Shown in pieces: positions 52,138 to 60,990 of a DNA stretch of 64,000 bases (positions are counted from its first letter, which is position 1; each line of letters begins with the position of its first letter). A program made the position numbers and the translations under genes. Source of the DNA: Rhodanobacter sp. AS-Z3 (GTDB lineage: Bacteria > Pseudomonadota > Gammaproteobacteria > Xanthomonadales > Rhodanobacteraceae); NCBI RefSeq assembly GCF_029224025.1, contig NZ_CP119392.1, positions 891,001-955,000 on the forward strand, read 5' to 3'. The notes beneath the pieces are model-generated. The model saw only the letters and a program-made list of their open reading frames with translations. It made no database searches and was not told where the DNA came from.

Positions 52138-55100
52138 TCAGAACGTATAGCGCAACGTCAGCATGGCCGACCAACGCGAAACCACCCGGCTGGGATCGTA
52201 GAAACCGCCGTCATAGACCTGCAGTTGCTGCGGCTGGTAGTTGCCGCTCTTGTCGGTGGGCAGGGAGTAGACGTACTGCCCCTGCGCATTGACCCCGGCA
52301 TAGCTGGCCAGCGTGCGGGTCGGGTAGATGCCGGTGTTGCTGGCCTGTCCCCAGTTCTTGTTCATCAGGTTGAGGAAGTTGTAGACGTCCAGACGGATTT
52401 CGCCCTTGTTGCCCTTGAAGATGCCGGGCACTTCCTGCGAGAAGCTCATGTCCAGCGAGTTGACCCACGCGGTACGGTCGCCGTTGCGGGCAGCGATCTG
52501 GCCCCGGTGATCACGCAGGTATGAGTCGCTGGCCAGGAAGCTTTCGAACTGCTGGATCACCTGCGCGCTGGTGCCTGCCGCAAAGGCCACCTTGGGATCG
52601 GTAGCCGACGGGATATACGCCGGGTCCCAACCGCCGATACTGTCGCCGTTGGCATCGTTGCTGAACACCCAGGTGTACGGGTTGCCGGTACGACCGTTGT
52701 AGAACATCGACACCTGGCTGCGGTAGTCGCCGAAGAAGTTGTGCTGCCAGTTCAGCGAGGCCTTGAAGCTCTTGGCGATGCTGTAGTTGGAGATCGCGGC
52801 CACGTCGGCGTTCGGGTTCAGCCGTGCCACGCGCTGATAGCCGTTGTAGGCAATCGTGTCGGTACCCGGGTCGACGTCGGTGGCGTGGTTGAACGTCATG
52901 CTGACCGTCCCGGAGAAGCCGTACGCAAACGGCTTGCTCAACGCCATGGTGAAGCTGTCGGACTTGCCCTTGTGGGTATTGGTCAGCAGCGTCGAGGCTG
53001 TGGAGAAGGCGCGATTTTGATTCGCCAATGCATCCTTCGAGACCGGTGCTTCGCCCGGCGTCTTCCAGAACTGCAGGCGGCCGTCCGGCAATACGCCGGT
53101 GGGCGCGCCGAAGTTTGCTGCCTGATACAGAATGCCGTCGCGCACCTGGATGTGCTCGTACTCGGCGGATGCCGTCAGCCCCCACCAAGGCAGTTCGCGG
53201 TCCAGTGCCAGACTGGCCTTCCATACGGTGGGCAGGTGGAAATTCTTGGCGATCGTGTCGATCGAGCCGGCACCGCCGCCAGCGGGAATGTTCTGGTTGA
53301 ACGGGTCCGCGCTGAAGGGTGCCAGCGTTGGGTCGAAGGTGGTGTAGGAGCGCAGGGTGATGCCGTTGTTCTGGTAGGGGTTGGTCATCCATACCGTCGG
53401 CGGCGCTGTCTGGAACAGGCCCACGCCACCACGCAACTGGGTCTTGTAGGTGCTGTCAAAGGCGTAGTTGAACGACAGTCGCGGTTCCACCACGCGGTTG
53501 CTCGAACCGACCGTGTAATTGTTGCTGTAGCCAAAGGCTTGCGAGAACGCGGCGTTGTACACCGGCGGTGCGCTGGAGTGCGGGATGTCGATGCGCACGC
53601 CGTACTGTACCGACAGCTGCTCGTTGACCTGCCAGGTGTCCTGCAGGAACGGGCTGTACTGGCTGTAGGTCCACTTGCCGGCGATCTCGCCCAGCGTGTA
53701 ACCCGGTGCCGGGTGATACAGCACGTACTTGTTGTAGTTGCCGGCGATGAAGTTGTCGAGACCCCAGAAGTTGTACTGGCCGAACTCGGTCTGGCCGAAC
53801 AGGTTGTTGATCTTGTTGCGCTGGTAGTCGACGCCACCCTTGATGGCGTGGTCACCGAGATAATAAGTGCCTGCCAGGAAGACGCTGAACTTCTTGGTAT
53901 CGATATGGTTGTAGTGGCGGTACTGCTCTTCGCCGAGGTTGACCGACGGACCTTTGCCATCGGGCGAAAGGTTCACGTTGACTGCTGGCTGCTGGTAAGG
54001 CGCGGTGGTGTCCTGCACGAATTTCTGGAAACCGACCTTGGCCTCGGTGGAGAAGTTTTCCGACCAGTCGTCGAAGATGTGGGCCACATAGTTCTTGGTA
54101 CTGATCGCCTTGGTATAGGTGTAGCTGGTCAGGCCGACACTGTTCGGGCTGTTGCCGCCAACGGCCGGCAGCTGCTCTTCGGTGTTCTGATAGGTAAAGC
54201 TGGCGCGGTGATCGTTGCTGATGTTCCAGTCGATCTTGCCGAGATAGCGTTTGTCGTCATAAGCCAGGCCGGTCGGGCCGCCGAACGCACCGGGCGTGAG
54301 GCCCAGCGCCTTGGCGGCGTCGATCACTTTCTGCAGATCACCGGGGGATACCTTGTTGCTGGTCGACGGGCCGTTACCCAGCGAATTGTCCAGGCCATTG
54401 GCGGAGTCCGCGCCGATGCCGGTAGTCTTCTCGTGCTCGGCCGAAACGAAGAAGAACAGCTTGTCCTTGATGATCGGGCCACCGACATTGAAGCCGCCGG
54501 TGGAATCCTTCTGGTAGCCCTTGTAGTGGTAGCCGGGGTTGCTGCTGTCCAGCCAGCCGGCGTCGCCGACCAGATGGTTGGCGTTGCGGTAGGCGTAATA
54601 GACCGAGCCGTGGAACTGGTTGGTACCGCTCTTGGTCACCGCGTTGACGTCGGCGCCGACGGTATCGGAGGTCGTGTCAAAGGTGGCAGTGGAGATGTTG
54701 TATTCGGCGATCGTTTCCGGCGAGATCGGCGACTTCTGGTACGGCAGGCCATTGGCGTTGAGGCCGAACGGGTCGCCCTGGGTAACGCCATCGACGCTGA
54801 CGTTGTTGTAGCGATTGTTCATGCCGTTGGCAGAGATGGCGCCCGTGCCCTGGTCGGTCACGTTGATGCGTGGGTCCAGCCGGGCCACGTCATCGACGGA
54901 GCGATTGCCCTGGGGCGTCGCCTGCAACTGCTGCTGCGAAATATTGGTCGACAAGCCCTTGTTGTCCGAAGAGAAAGTCTGCGCCAGCGTGGATGCGCTC
55001 ACCGTCACCGCCGACAGGTTGCGCGCTGCTGATGCCGCGGGCGCCATGCTCAGGTTGATCGAGGACGGACGGCCAAGCTGCAGATAGATATCGTCACGCT

Positions 55101-55380
55101 CAACCGACTGGCCAGCCTTGTCTGCGCTGATCTCGAACGGACCGCCGACGCGCAAGCCTTGCGCGGTATAGCGACCATCGTTGTCGGTGACAACTGATTT
55201 GGTCGTGCCAGAGGGCTGGTGCACGATGGTGACCGTTGCCCCAGTTACCGGTTGCCCATTGGCGTCCAGCACGCGGCCGCTGACACCGGACGTGGTGACG
55301 TTCTGGGCAGCCAGCGGTGACATGGCAAGCAGGGACGCGATGGCGAACGGCAGCAATCTGACGCGATGGGAAGTAGTCAT
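52138..55380 (-). CDS. Oar-like TonB-dependent outer membrane receptor
   Basis: 1080 aa. The ATG at 55380 has AAGGA upstream. A signal peptide (LLPFAIASLLAMSPLAAQ) is followed by a carboxypeptidase-regulatory-like beta domain (about 30-110; VSGRVLDANGQPVTGATVTIVHQPSGTT), a plug domain (SVDDVARLDPRINVTDQGTGAISANGMNNRYNNVSVDGV) and a long barrel ending in LTLRYTF, with the terminal Phe needed for insertion. Proteins of this Oar type in xanthomonads and myxobacteria are large outer-membrane transporters or adhesins of uncertain ligand. It is monocistronic. Confidence 0.93.
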   Translation of the reverse strand: MTTSHRVRLLPFAIASLLAMSPLAAQNVTTSGVSGRVLDANGQPVTGATVTIVHQPSGTTKSVVTDNDGRYTAQGLRVGGPFEISADKAGQSVERDDIYLQLGRPSSINLSMAPAASAARNLSAVTVSASTLAQTFSSDNKGLSTNISQQQLQATPQGNRSVDDVARLDPRINVTDQGTGAISANGMNNRYNNVSVDGVTQGDPFGLNANGLPYQKSPISPETIAEYNISTATFDTTSDTVGADVNAVTKSGTNQFHGSVYYAYRNANHLVGDAGWLDSSNPGYHYKGYQKDSTGGFNVGGPIIKDKLFFFVSAEHEKTTGIGADSANGLDNSLGNGPSTSNKVSPGDLQKVIDAAKALGLTPGAFGGPTGLAYDDKRYLGKIDWNISNDHRASFTYQNTEEQLPAVGGNSPNSVGLTSYTYTKAISTKNYVAHIFDDWSENFSTEAKVGFQKFVQDTTAPYQQPAVNVNLSPDGKGPSVNLGEEQYRHYNHIDTKKFSVFLAGTYYLGDHAIKGGVDYQRNKINNLFGQTEFGQYNFWGLDNFIAGNYNKYVLYHPAPGYTLGEIAGKWTYSQYSPFLQDTWQVNEQLSVQYGVRIDIPHSSAPPVYNAAFSQAFGYSNNYTVGSSNRVVEPRLSFNYAFDSTYKTQLRGGVGLFQTAPPTVWMTNPYQNNGITLRSYTTFDPTLAPFSADPFNQNIPAGGGAGSIDTIAKNFHLPTVWKASLALDRELPWWGLTASAEYEHIQVRDGILYQAANFGAPTGVLPDGRLQFWKTPGEAPVSKDALANQNRAFSTASTLLTNTHKGKSDSFTMALSKPFAYGFSGTVSMTFNHATDVDPGTDTIAYNGYQRVARLNPNADVAAISNYSIAKSFKASLNWQHNFFGDYRSQVSMFYNGRTGNPYTWVFSNDANGDSIGGWDPAYIPSATDPKVAFAAGTSAQVIQQFESFLASDSYLRDHRGQIAARNGDRTAWVNSLDMSFSQEVPGIFKGNKGEIRLDVYNFLNLMNKNWGQASNTGIYPTRTLASYAGVNAQGQYVYSLPTDKSGNYQPQQLQVYDGGFYDPSRVVSRWSAMLTLRYTF

Positions 55381-55526
55381 GGGAAATCCTTGGGATCGTG
55401 GGCACGGCGGGATGCCCAGGACTCGCAGGCTCGCGGAACACTACTCCGTGAATCCCCTACGTCGACGGCCACCCGCTGGTTGATCGGCGCTGCGGCCATT
55501 GCGGCCGCAGCGGCGGATCTGTGCGC

Positions 55527-55555
55527 ATTCTAGAGATTTTTCATGACACTTTGTT
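55527..55555 (-). promoter_or_regulatory. Possible promoter of the Oar-like receptor gene
   Basis: On the minus strand a TAGAAT (-10) lies 147 bases before the start, preceded by TTAACA at 19 bp or AACAAA at 17 bp in an AT-rich stretch. Spacing or hexamers are imperfect, so this is tentative. Confidence 0.3.
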
Positions 55556-55580
55556 AACGCAAAAGCTTTGATTCAAAAGA

Positions 55581-55602
55581 AAAAAAAGCGTAATAAATTA
55601 CG
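55581..55602 (-). terminator. Possible terminator of nrdB
   Basis: On the minus strand CGTAA-TTTA-TTACG forms a short hairpin directly followed by C and eight T residues, about 40 bases after the nrdB stop. The stem is short, but the U-tract is strong. A 12-bp palindrome TCAAGGCCTTGA lies just before it at 55614-55625. Confidence 0.5.
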
Positions 55603-55640
55603 AATAGCACGAGTCAAGGCCTTGAGCTCGAGCCATTCGC

Positions 55641-56684
55641 TCAGAACGCCATGTCAAACGCCACTTCACCCTGCACACCGACCTGATAGGCCGACACGCG
55701 TCGCTCGAAGAAGTTGGCCACTTCCTGCACGTCCTGCAGGTCCATGAAGTCGAACGGGTTCCTGGCGCCGTACTTCTTCGGCATGTCGAGTTGGGTGAGC
55801 CGCTGGTCGGCGCAGTACTCGAGGTATTGGCGCATATCCTTCACCGACATGCCGACCACGCCACCGGAGAGCACGTCTTCGGCGAACTGGGTTTCGCAGG
55901 TGATGGCGTCCTCCATCATCTCTTCGACCTGCGCGCGCATGGCATCGTCGAACAAGTCAGGCTCCTGTTCACGCACCGTGCGCACCACTTCGAACGCGAA
56001 CGCCATGTGGCAACTCTCGTCGCGGAACACCCAGTTGGTGCCGGCCGCCAAGCCATGCAGCAGGCCGCGCGAGCGCAGGTAATAGACGTAGGCAAACGCG
56101 GCGTAGAAGAACAGACCTTCGATGCAGGCGGCGAAGCAGATCAGGTTGAGCAGGAACTGCCGCCGATGTTCGCGCGTTTCCAGTCGGTGCAAGCCCTGGA
56201 TCGAATCGATCCACTTGAAACAGAACGCACCTTTCTGCTGGATCGACGGAATCGTCTCGATCGCCGCGAACGCGCCATTGCGCTCCTCCGGATCGGGGAT
56301 ATAGGTATCCAGCAAGGTGAGGTAGAACTGCACGTGCAACGCCTCCTCGTACAACTGGCGCGACAAATACATGCGTGCTTCCGGCGCATTGATGTGCTGA
56401 TACAGATTCAACACTAGGTTGTTCGACACGATGGTGTCGCCGGTGGCGAAAAATGCCACCAAGCGCCGGATCAGATGACGATCAGCAGCAGACATCTTGT
56501 TGTCCAGATCGCTGGTGTCCATCGAGAAATCCACTTCCTCGACGGTCCAGGTGTTCTTGATCGCATTGCGATACATCTCGTAGAAGCCGGGGTAGCGCAT
56601 CGGGCGCAGTGTTAGCTCGAAACCCGGATCAATGAGCGAAGAAGTGAGTGAAGAGGAGTGAGAAACGAGAGATGATGCAGTCAT
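55641..56684 (-). CDS. nrdB: Class Ia ribonucleotide reductase, beta subunit (NrdB)
   Basis: 347 aa. The ferritin-like fold shows the di-iron carboxylate/His motifs YEEALHVQFYL and DESCHMAFAFEVVR and the C-terminal tail (VGVQGEVAFDMAF) that docks to NrdA. It makes the radical used by NrdA to reduce ribonucleotides. Residues 2-18 (TASSLVSHSSSLTSSLI) are low-complexity and are encoded by the antisense of a purine-rich repeat that flanks the adjacent S23 cassette; conserved sequence starts near FELTLRPMRYPGFYEMY. nrdB and nrdA are normally adjacent; here a 447-base gap with an antisense gene separates them. SD support for the ATG (AGGA, 11 bases off) is weak. Confidence 0.95.
   Translation of the reverse strand: MTASSLVSHSSSLTSSLIDPGFELTLRPMRYPGFYEMYRNAIKNTWTVEEVDFSMDTSDLDNKMSAADRHLIRRLVAFFATGDTIVSNNLVLNLYQHINAPEARMYLSRQLYEEALHVQFYLTLLDTYIPDPEERNGAFAAIETIPSIQQKGAFCFKWIDSIQGLHRLETREHRRQFLLNLICFAACIEGLFFYAAFAYVYYLRSRGLLHGLAAGTNWVFRDESCHMAFAFEVVRTVREQEPDLFDDAMRAQVEEMMEDAITCETQFAEDVLSGGVVGMSVKDMRQYLEYCADQRLTQLDMPKKYGARNPFDFMDLQDVQEVANFFERRVSAYQVGVQGEVAFDMAF
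56641..56662 (+). repeat. Purine-rich 22-bp direct repeat, left copy
   Basis: GAAGTGAGTGAAGAGGAGTG plus AG; matches the copy at 57042-57063 with one mismatch. It lies inside the 5' end of nrdB, antisense to codons for about residues 8-15. Confidence 0.8.
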
Positions 56685-56698
56685 GACAAGGAGGTCCT

Positions 56699-57052
56699 GT
56701 GCACTATAGAGAGACGAAGGTGTGGCAGCGCGCGATGGACATGGCGCGCGAGGTATACCGACTGACGGCGTTTCTTCCGAGGGAAGAGATCTATGGAATG
56801 CGAAGTCAGCTCACGCGAGCCGCTGTTTCGGTGCCAAGCAACATTGCCGAGGGGTGGACGCGAGAGTCGAAGAGGGAGAAGGCCCAGTTTCTAGCCATTG
56901 CACATGGCTCGGTCGCCGAGCTGGATACCCAAATCACGTTATGCGAGCAGCTTGGCTGGTTTCCCGGTAACGAAACCGAACGTGTTCGTGTCGCGCTGGA
57001 TGAAGTCAGTCGTATGTGTACAACGATGCGCCGGAAAGCGAGAAGTGAGTGA
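56699..57052 (+). CDS. Four-helix bundle protein (S23 / 23S rRNA intervening-sequence protein family)
   Basis: 117 aa from GTG 56699 with a full AAGGAGGTCC 2-4 bases upstream. Family pattern: KVWQRAMDMAREVYRLTAFLPREEIYGMRSQLTRAAVSVPSNIAEGWTR and FLAIAHGSVAELDTQITLCEQLGWF. The fold is a four-helix bundle forming pentamers; the function is unknown. It runs opposite to nrdA and nrdB in the gap between them. Its last codons (RSE, stop) are made by the right direct repeat. Confidence 0.92.
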   Translation: MHYRETKVWQRAMDMAREVYRLTAFLPREEIYGMRSQLTRAAVSVPSNIAEGWTRESKREKAQFLAIAHGSVAELDTQITLCEQLGWFPGNETERVRVALDEVSRMCTTMRRKARSE

Positions 57053-57063
57053 AGAGAAGTGAG
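57042..57063 (+). repeat. Purine-rich 22-bp direct repeat, right copy
   Basis: Matches the left copy at 56641-56662 with one mismatch (A for G). It includes the stop codon of the four-helix-bundle gene and continues into further GAGTG/GGAGAG units. Confidence 0.8.
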
Positions 57064-57131
57064 TGGAGAGAGGCTTGGGTCTCCAGGTCTGCCATCTCCC
57101 ATTTCTCGCTCCTCCACACTCATTTCTCACC

Positions 57132-59597
57132 CTATTGGCAGGCTTCGCAGTACTCGGGATTTTCCAGCGAGCAGAACACCGCCGCATTCGCCTGGGCCTG
57201 ATCGGGCATCGCTGACACCGTGGTTTTGGCGATCTTGGTGGCTGGCCTGGAACGCAGGTAATAGGTGGTCTTGATGCCGGCCTTCCACGCGTACATGTAC
57301 ATCGAGCTCAACTGGCCGATGTTCGGGTTTTCGGTGAACAGGTTCAGCGACTGGCTTTGGTCGATGTACGCACTGCGCGCGGCAGCCAGGTCGATCAATG
57401 CTTTTTGCGGCAGTTCCCATACGGTGCGATAGATGGTGCGCAGGCGCTCGGGAATGGCGGCAATATTCTGGATCGACCCTTCGGCCAGCTTGATTGCGTC
57501 GCGCACTTCAGGCGTCCATAGGCCGAGCGCCTTCAGCTCGTCCGCCAGGTAGCGGTTCACCTGCAGAAAATCACCCGACAGCGTCTCGCGCTTGAACAGG
57601 TTGCTCACTTGCGGCTCGATGCATTCGTAGCAGCCGGCGATCGATGCAATGGTGGCGGTAGGCGCAATCGCGATGAGCAGCGAGTTGCGCAGGCCATGGC
57701 TTTTGATCTTGTCGCGTAGTCCATCCCAGCGTTCGACATCATGTGGCGCGACATTCGGCCAGTAGTCGAACTGCAGTTCGCCGTGGGCTGCGCGGCTGTC
57801 GGCGAAGCCGGGATGCGCACCTTCGTTTTGGGCCAGTTCGCATGACTGCGACAGCGCGTGGAAATAGATTTCCTCCGCGATGCGCGTGGACAGGGCCAGT
57901 GCTTCGGTCGAATCGAACGGCAGGCGAAGTTTGAAGAACACGTCTTGCAGGCCCATCACGCCCAGGCCTACCGGTCGCCATTTCATGTTCGCCGTGCGCG
58001 CTGTTTCGATCGGGTAGAAGTTGAGGTCGATCACGCGGTTGAGCTGGCGCACCGCGGTGCGTACGGTGGAGGCGAGTTGGTCGTAATCGAACGCGTAGCT
58101 GCCATCGGCAGCACGAACGACGTGGCGCGACAGGTTCACCGAACCGAGGTTGCATACCGCCGTCTCGTTTACCGAACTCACTTCGAGGATTTCGGTACAC
58201 AGGTTGGACAAGTGGATTACGTTCTCGGCTTTGGCCGTCTGATTGCTGGTGGCGTTGCAACGGTCCTTGAAGGTCATCCAGCCATTGCCGGTCTGCGCCA
58301 GCGTGCGCATCATCCGCGCGTAGAGCTCGCGCGCCTTGACCTTCTTCACCGCCAGACCGTTCGCCTCGGCTTCGCGATACAGCAGGTCGAATGTCTCGCC
58401 CCAGCTATCGATCAACTGCGGCATCACCTTGGGGTCGAACAGCGACCAGTCGCCATCGCTCTCGACCCGGCGCATGAACTCGTCGGGAATCCAGTTGGCG
58501 ATGTTGAGATTGTGCGCACGGCGCGCATCGTCGCCGGTGTTGTCGCGCAGTTCGAGGAAATCCTCGATGTCGGCATGCCACGACTCCAGATACACGCAGG
58601 CAGCACCTTTGCGCTTGCCACCCTGGTTCACCGCGGCGACCGAGGCGTCCAGCGTCTTCAACCACGGCAGCAGGCCGTTGGAATGGCCGTTGGTGCCCTT
58701 GATCAGCGATCCGCGTGAACGCACTCGGGAATAGGCCAGTCCGATGCCGCCGGCGAACTTGGACAGCTTTGCCACGTCGGCATACTTGTCGTAAATCGAC
58801 TCCAGCGAATCGAGTGGCGAGTCGAGCAGGTAACACGAGCTCAACTGCTCATGCGCAGTGCCCGCGTTGAACAGCGTGGGCGAACTGGCGATGTATTCCA
58901 GTGAGGACAGCAGGCGGTAAAGCTCGAGCGTTTCGGCGATTTCGTTGCCGCCGAGCGCGCAGGCGATGCGCATGAAGAAATGCTGCGGCGTCTCGATCAC
59001 CAGTCGCTGCTGCGGATGACGCAGCAAGTAGCGGTCGCACACCGTGCGCAGGCCGAAGTACTCGAAGCGGCGGGTTGCCAGCGGGTCGATCGCGTCATTG
59101 AGCTTGCGGGCATTCGCTGCCACGAAGTCGCGCAGGCGGTCGTTGAGAATGCCCAGCTCGGCGCCGCGCACGATCGACTGCGAGAAACTCTGGATTTCCT
59201 GGCCGCTGACCTCCTTGTCGATATAAGCACCCAACAGGCGCGCGGCGAGCTGGCCATATTCCGGCTCCTCCGCGGTCAGCGCGGCGGCGGTGCGGATCGA
59301 CAGCTGATCCAGCTCCTGCGTGGTGGCGCCGTCGTAGAGCCCGCCAATGGTCTTCAGCGCCACCCGCAACGGGTCGACACCGTGCAGGCCTTCGGCGCTG
59401 CGGGTCACGGCCCGTACGATCTTGTTGACGTCGACGGTTTCCTGACCGCCGTTGCGTTTGGTCACGTGCATCTGTGCCGGGTTATGCGGTGGCGTCAGCG
59501 CAAAGGGCGTGTTGGACGAAGAGGGCATTTCGCCCAAAGTGGATGTTTCGGCACGCGCGACGGTGCGCTCGTGCTCTACGGTATCGAGGGGTTGCAT
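57132..59597 (-). CDS. nrdA: Class Ia ribonucleotide reductase, alpha subunit (NrdA)
   Basis: 821 aa from ATG 59597 (GGAG about 9 bases upstream); the frame continues to 59747 without support. An N-terminal ATP-cone (MHVTKRNGGQETVDVNKIVRAVTRSAEGL, about 43-130) indicates allosteric dATP inhibition. The catalytic barrel includes SSCYLLDSPLDSLESIYD (active-site Cys), NLCTEILEVSSVNETAVCNLGSVNLS and IAIAPTATIASIAGC. The C-terminal CEACQ is the redox-relay CxxC. It reduces NDPs to dNDPs in the cytoplasm. It is preceded by a sigma70 promoter and a cobalamin riboswitch, so B12 should switch it off. Confidence 0.96.
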   Translation of the reverse strand: MQPLDTVEHERTVARAETSTLGEMPSSSNTPFALTPPHNPAQMHVTKRNGGQETVDVNKIVRAVTRSAEGLHGVDPLRVALKTIGGLYDGATTQELDQLSIRTAAALTAEEPEYGQLAARLLGAYIDKEVSGQEIQSFSQSIVRGAELGILNDRLRDFVAANARKLNDAIDPLATRRFEYFGLRTVCDRYLLRHPQQRLVIETPQHFFMRIACALGGNEIAETLELYRLLSSLEYIASSPTLFNAGTAHEQLSSCYLLDSPLDSLESIYDKYADVAKLSKFAGGIGLAYSRVRSRGSLIKGTNGHSNGLLPWLKTLDASVAAVNQGGKRKGAACVYLESWHADIEDFLELRDNTGDDARRAHNLNIANWIPDEFMRRVESDGDWSLFDPKVMPQLIDSWGETFDLLYREAEANGLAVKKVKARELYARMMRTLAQTGNGWMTFKDRCNATSNQTAKAENVIHLSNLCTEILEVSSVNETAVCNLGSVNLSRHVVRAADGSYAFDYDQLASTVRTAVRQLNRVIDLNFYPIETARTANMKWRPVGLGVMGLQDVFFKLRLPFDSTEALALSTRIAEEIYFHALSQSCELAQNEGAHPGFADSRAAHGELQFDYWPNVAPHDVERWDGLRDKIKSHGLRNSLLIAIAPTATIASIAGCYECIEPQVSNLFKRETLSGDFLQVNRYLADELKALGLWTPEVRDAIKLAEGSIQNIAAIPERLRTIYRTVWELPQKALIDLAAARSAYIDQSQSLNLFTENPNIGQLSSMYMYAWKAGIKTTYYLRSRPATKIAKTTVSAMPDQAQANAAVFCSLENPEYCEACQ

Positions 59598-59688
59598 GGC
59601 AGGTGGCTCCGAAGCATGGACATCAAACGCCTGCTTCCCTCGAGCAGGGCCTGATAGCGATGGATTCCGGAGGCGACGCGCAAGACAT

Positions 59689-59703
59689 GTGCCGAAACGG
59701 CAC
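59689..59703 (-). other. Short hairpin in the nrdA leader
   Basis: GTGCCG-AAA-CGGCAC, a 6-bp perfect stem between the riboswitch and the start codon, about 92 bases upstream of the ATG. It may belong to the expression platform; no T-tract follows. Confidence 0.35.
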
Positions 59704-59764
59704 CTGCCTTCACCACGCACTTCCCCGCGGAAGCCGTCACTACGCACCGGAACACGTTCGTCCC

Positions 59765-59954
59765 GGTGTGTCGGCAGGTCTTCGGACTTGCGGACGTGGA
59801 TCTTTCGACCCGCCTACTGGCTCCCGCTTCCCAGCCTCCGAGGGCCAGTGCATGTGGGGGCGTTCGTTTCCACTTTACCGCTGCGGGGCAGTTCCGGAGT
59901 TACACCGGATTCCCTTTTAAGCCCGACCGATGTCGCATCTGGTCGGGCACCGAC
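59765..59954 (-). promoter_or_regulatory. Cobalamin (B12) riboswitch upstream of nrdA
   Basis: Read on the minus strand, the conserved order is present. First comes a P2 stem, GCCCGACC...GGTCGGGC, then AAAAGGGAAT with CCGGTGTAACTCCGG, then CTGCCCCGCAGCGGTAA. Next is a B12-box-like CACTGG region, GGCTGGGAAGC, and the closing AGTCCGAAGACCTGCCGAC that completes P1 with GTCGG at the 5' end. The aptamer starts where the predicted promoter would begin transcription. Binding of adenosylcobalamin should repress nrdA (and nrdB if co-transcribed). Confidence 0.92.
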
Positions 59955-59960
59955 GGGCAC

Positions 59961-59989
59961 AACATATCGGGTGACCACGACAGGGTCAA
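59961..59989 (-). promoter_or_regulatory. Sigma70 promoter of nrdA
   Basis: On the minus strand TTGACC (59984-59989) and TATGTT (59961-59966) are separated by exactly 17 bp. The start point expected 6-7 bases downstream (about 59954) coincides with the 5' end of the riboswitch. Confidence 0.8.
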
Positions 59990-60047
59990 CCCAACAAGTT
60001 GTGCATAAGTCGGCAGACAGCAGGTGCTGGCCAAGCCGGGCGGGGAA

Positions 60048-60425
<378 letters not shown>

Positions 60426-60567
60426 TCATTCTGCCTGTCTGAACAGGTGTTGTCGCCTGATCGTGGCGTCTGTAGGACAATCCCTACAACTATTGAGGGG
60501 CCGTACCGATGGCGACGCTGAATTGCATTCACCTAATATTTACCTCGACGAGCTCGAGGCGCTGTCC

Positions 60568-60828
60568 ATGATGGATAGGCAGGATATCGACCAGATTGCC
60601 CTGCGACTTGTGTCGTTGGTACCGCCAGGGTTGGCACAGGCGCATCAGGATTTGCGAACCAACTTCCAGGATGTTCTGGCGCAAGGATTGCGCCGCCTCG
60701 ACCTGGTCACCCGCGAAGAATTCGAAGTCCAGTCCCAGGTGCTGGCGCGTACCCGCGCCAAGGTCGACGAATTGGAGCAACGCGTGGCCCAGTTAGAGGC
60801 CACGGTAGCTGCCCGCGCGGGGTCGTAA
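60568..60828 (+). CDS. ubiK: UbiK, ubiquinone biosynthesis accessory factor (BMFP/YqiC family)
   Basis: 86 aa from ATG 60568 (or 60571), with GAGG about 9 bases upstream; the frame is open much further upstream but as a shadow of glnB. The sequence MDRQDIDQIALRLVSLVPPGLAQAHQDLRTNFQDVLAQGL followed by DLVTREEFEVQSQVLARTRAKVDELEQRVAQLEA is the YqiC/BMFP layout: an amphipathic helix and a C-terminal trimeric coiled coil. UbiK binds UbiJ and lipids to help aerobic ubiquinone synthesis. It sits before comM, a common arrangement in this order, and ends in a terminator. Confidence 0.92.
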   Translation: MMDRQDIDQIALRLVSLVPPGLAQAHQDLRTNFQDVLAQGLRRLDLVTREEFEVQSQVLARTRAKVDELEQRVAQLEATVAARAGS

Positions 60829-60844
60829 CACCGCCTCCCGGGAG

Positions 60845-60889
60845 CCGCCTCCGATCTGTCACCCTCACCCCGAGAACGATCGGAGGCGG
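60845..60889 (+). terminator. Hairpin terminator between ubiK and comM
   Basis: CCGCCTCCGATC and GATCGGAGGCGG pair perfectly over 12 bp across a 21-base loop, followed by TTATTTGTT, 16 bases after the ubiK stop. The long loop lowers efficiency, but the T-rich tail supports termination. Confidence 0.75.
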
Positions 60890-60990
60890 TTATTTGTTCA
60901 GCGCTGCTGATGGAGCCGTTCGATGCCCATGTATGCCAGCGCAACGCCCTGCATGTCTCATGCCGCGCTGTTCCATCGACCGCTGGCCGC

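Larger units (their letters stand above)
56637..57131 (+). mobile_element. S23/four-helix-bundle cassette inserted in the nrdAB operon (putative)
   Basis: The segment holds one plus-strand gene flanked by purine-rich direct repeats (22 bp, one mismatch). After the right repeat, a pyrimidine-rich tract (57098-57130) is roughly complementary to the right-hand purine tract and could fold into a long imperfect hairpin. Genes of this family are known inside 23S rRNA intervening sequences and scattered in genomes as small insertions. No transposase or target duplication is identified, so mobility is inferred. Confidence 0.45.

Noticed and set aside
52741..55032. 763-aa plus-strand frame opposite the Oar-like receptor
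   Set aside because: Val/Arg/Gly-rich with no domain pattern; a codon-bias shadow of the receptor gene.
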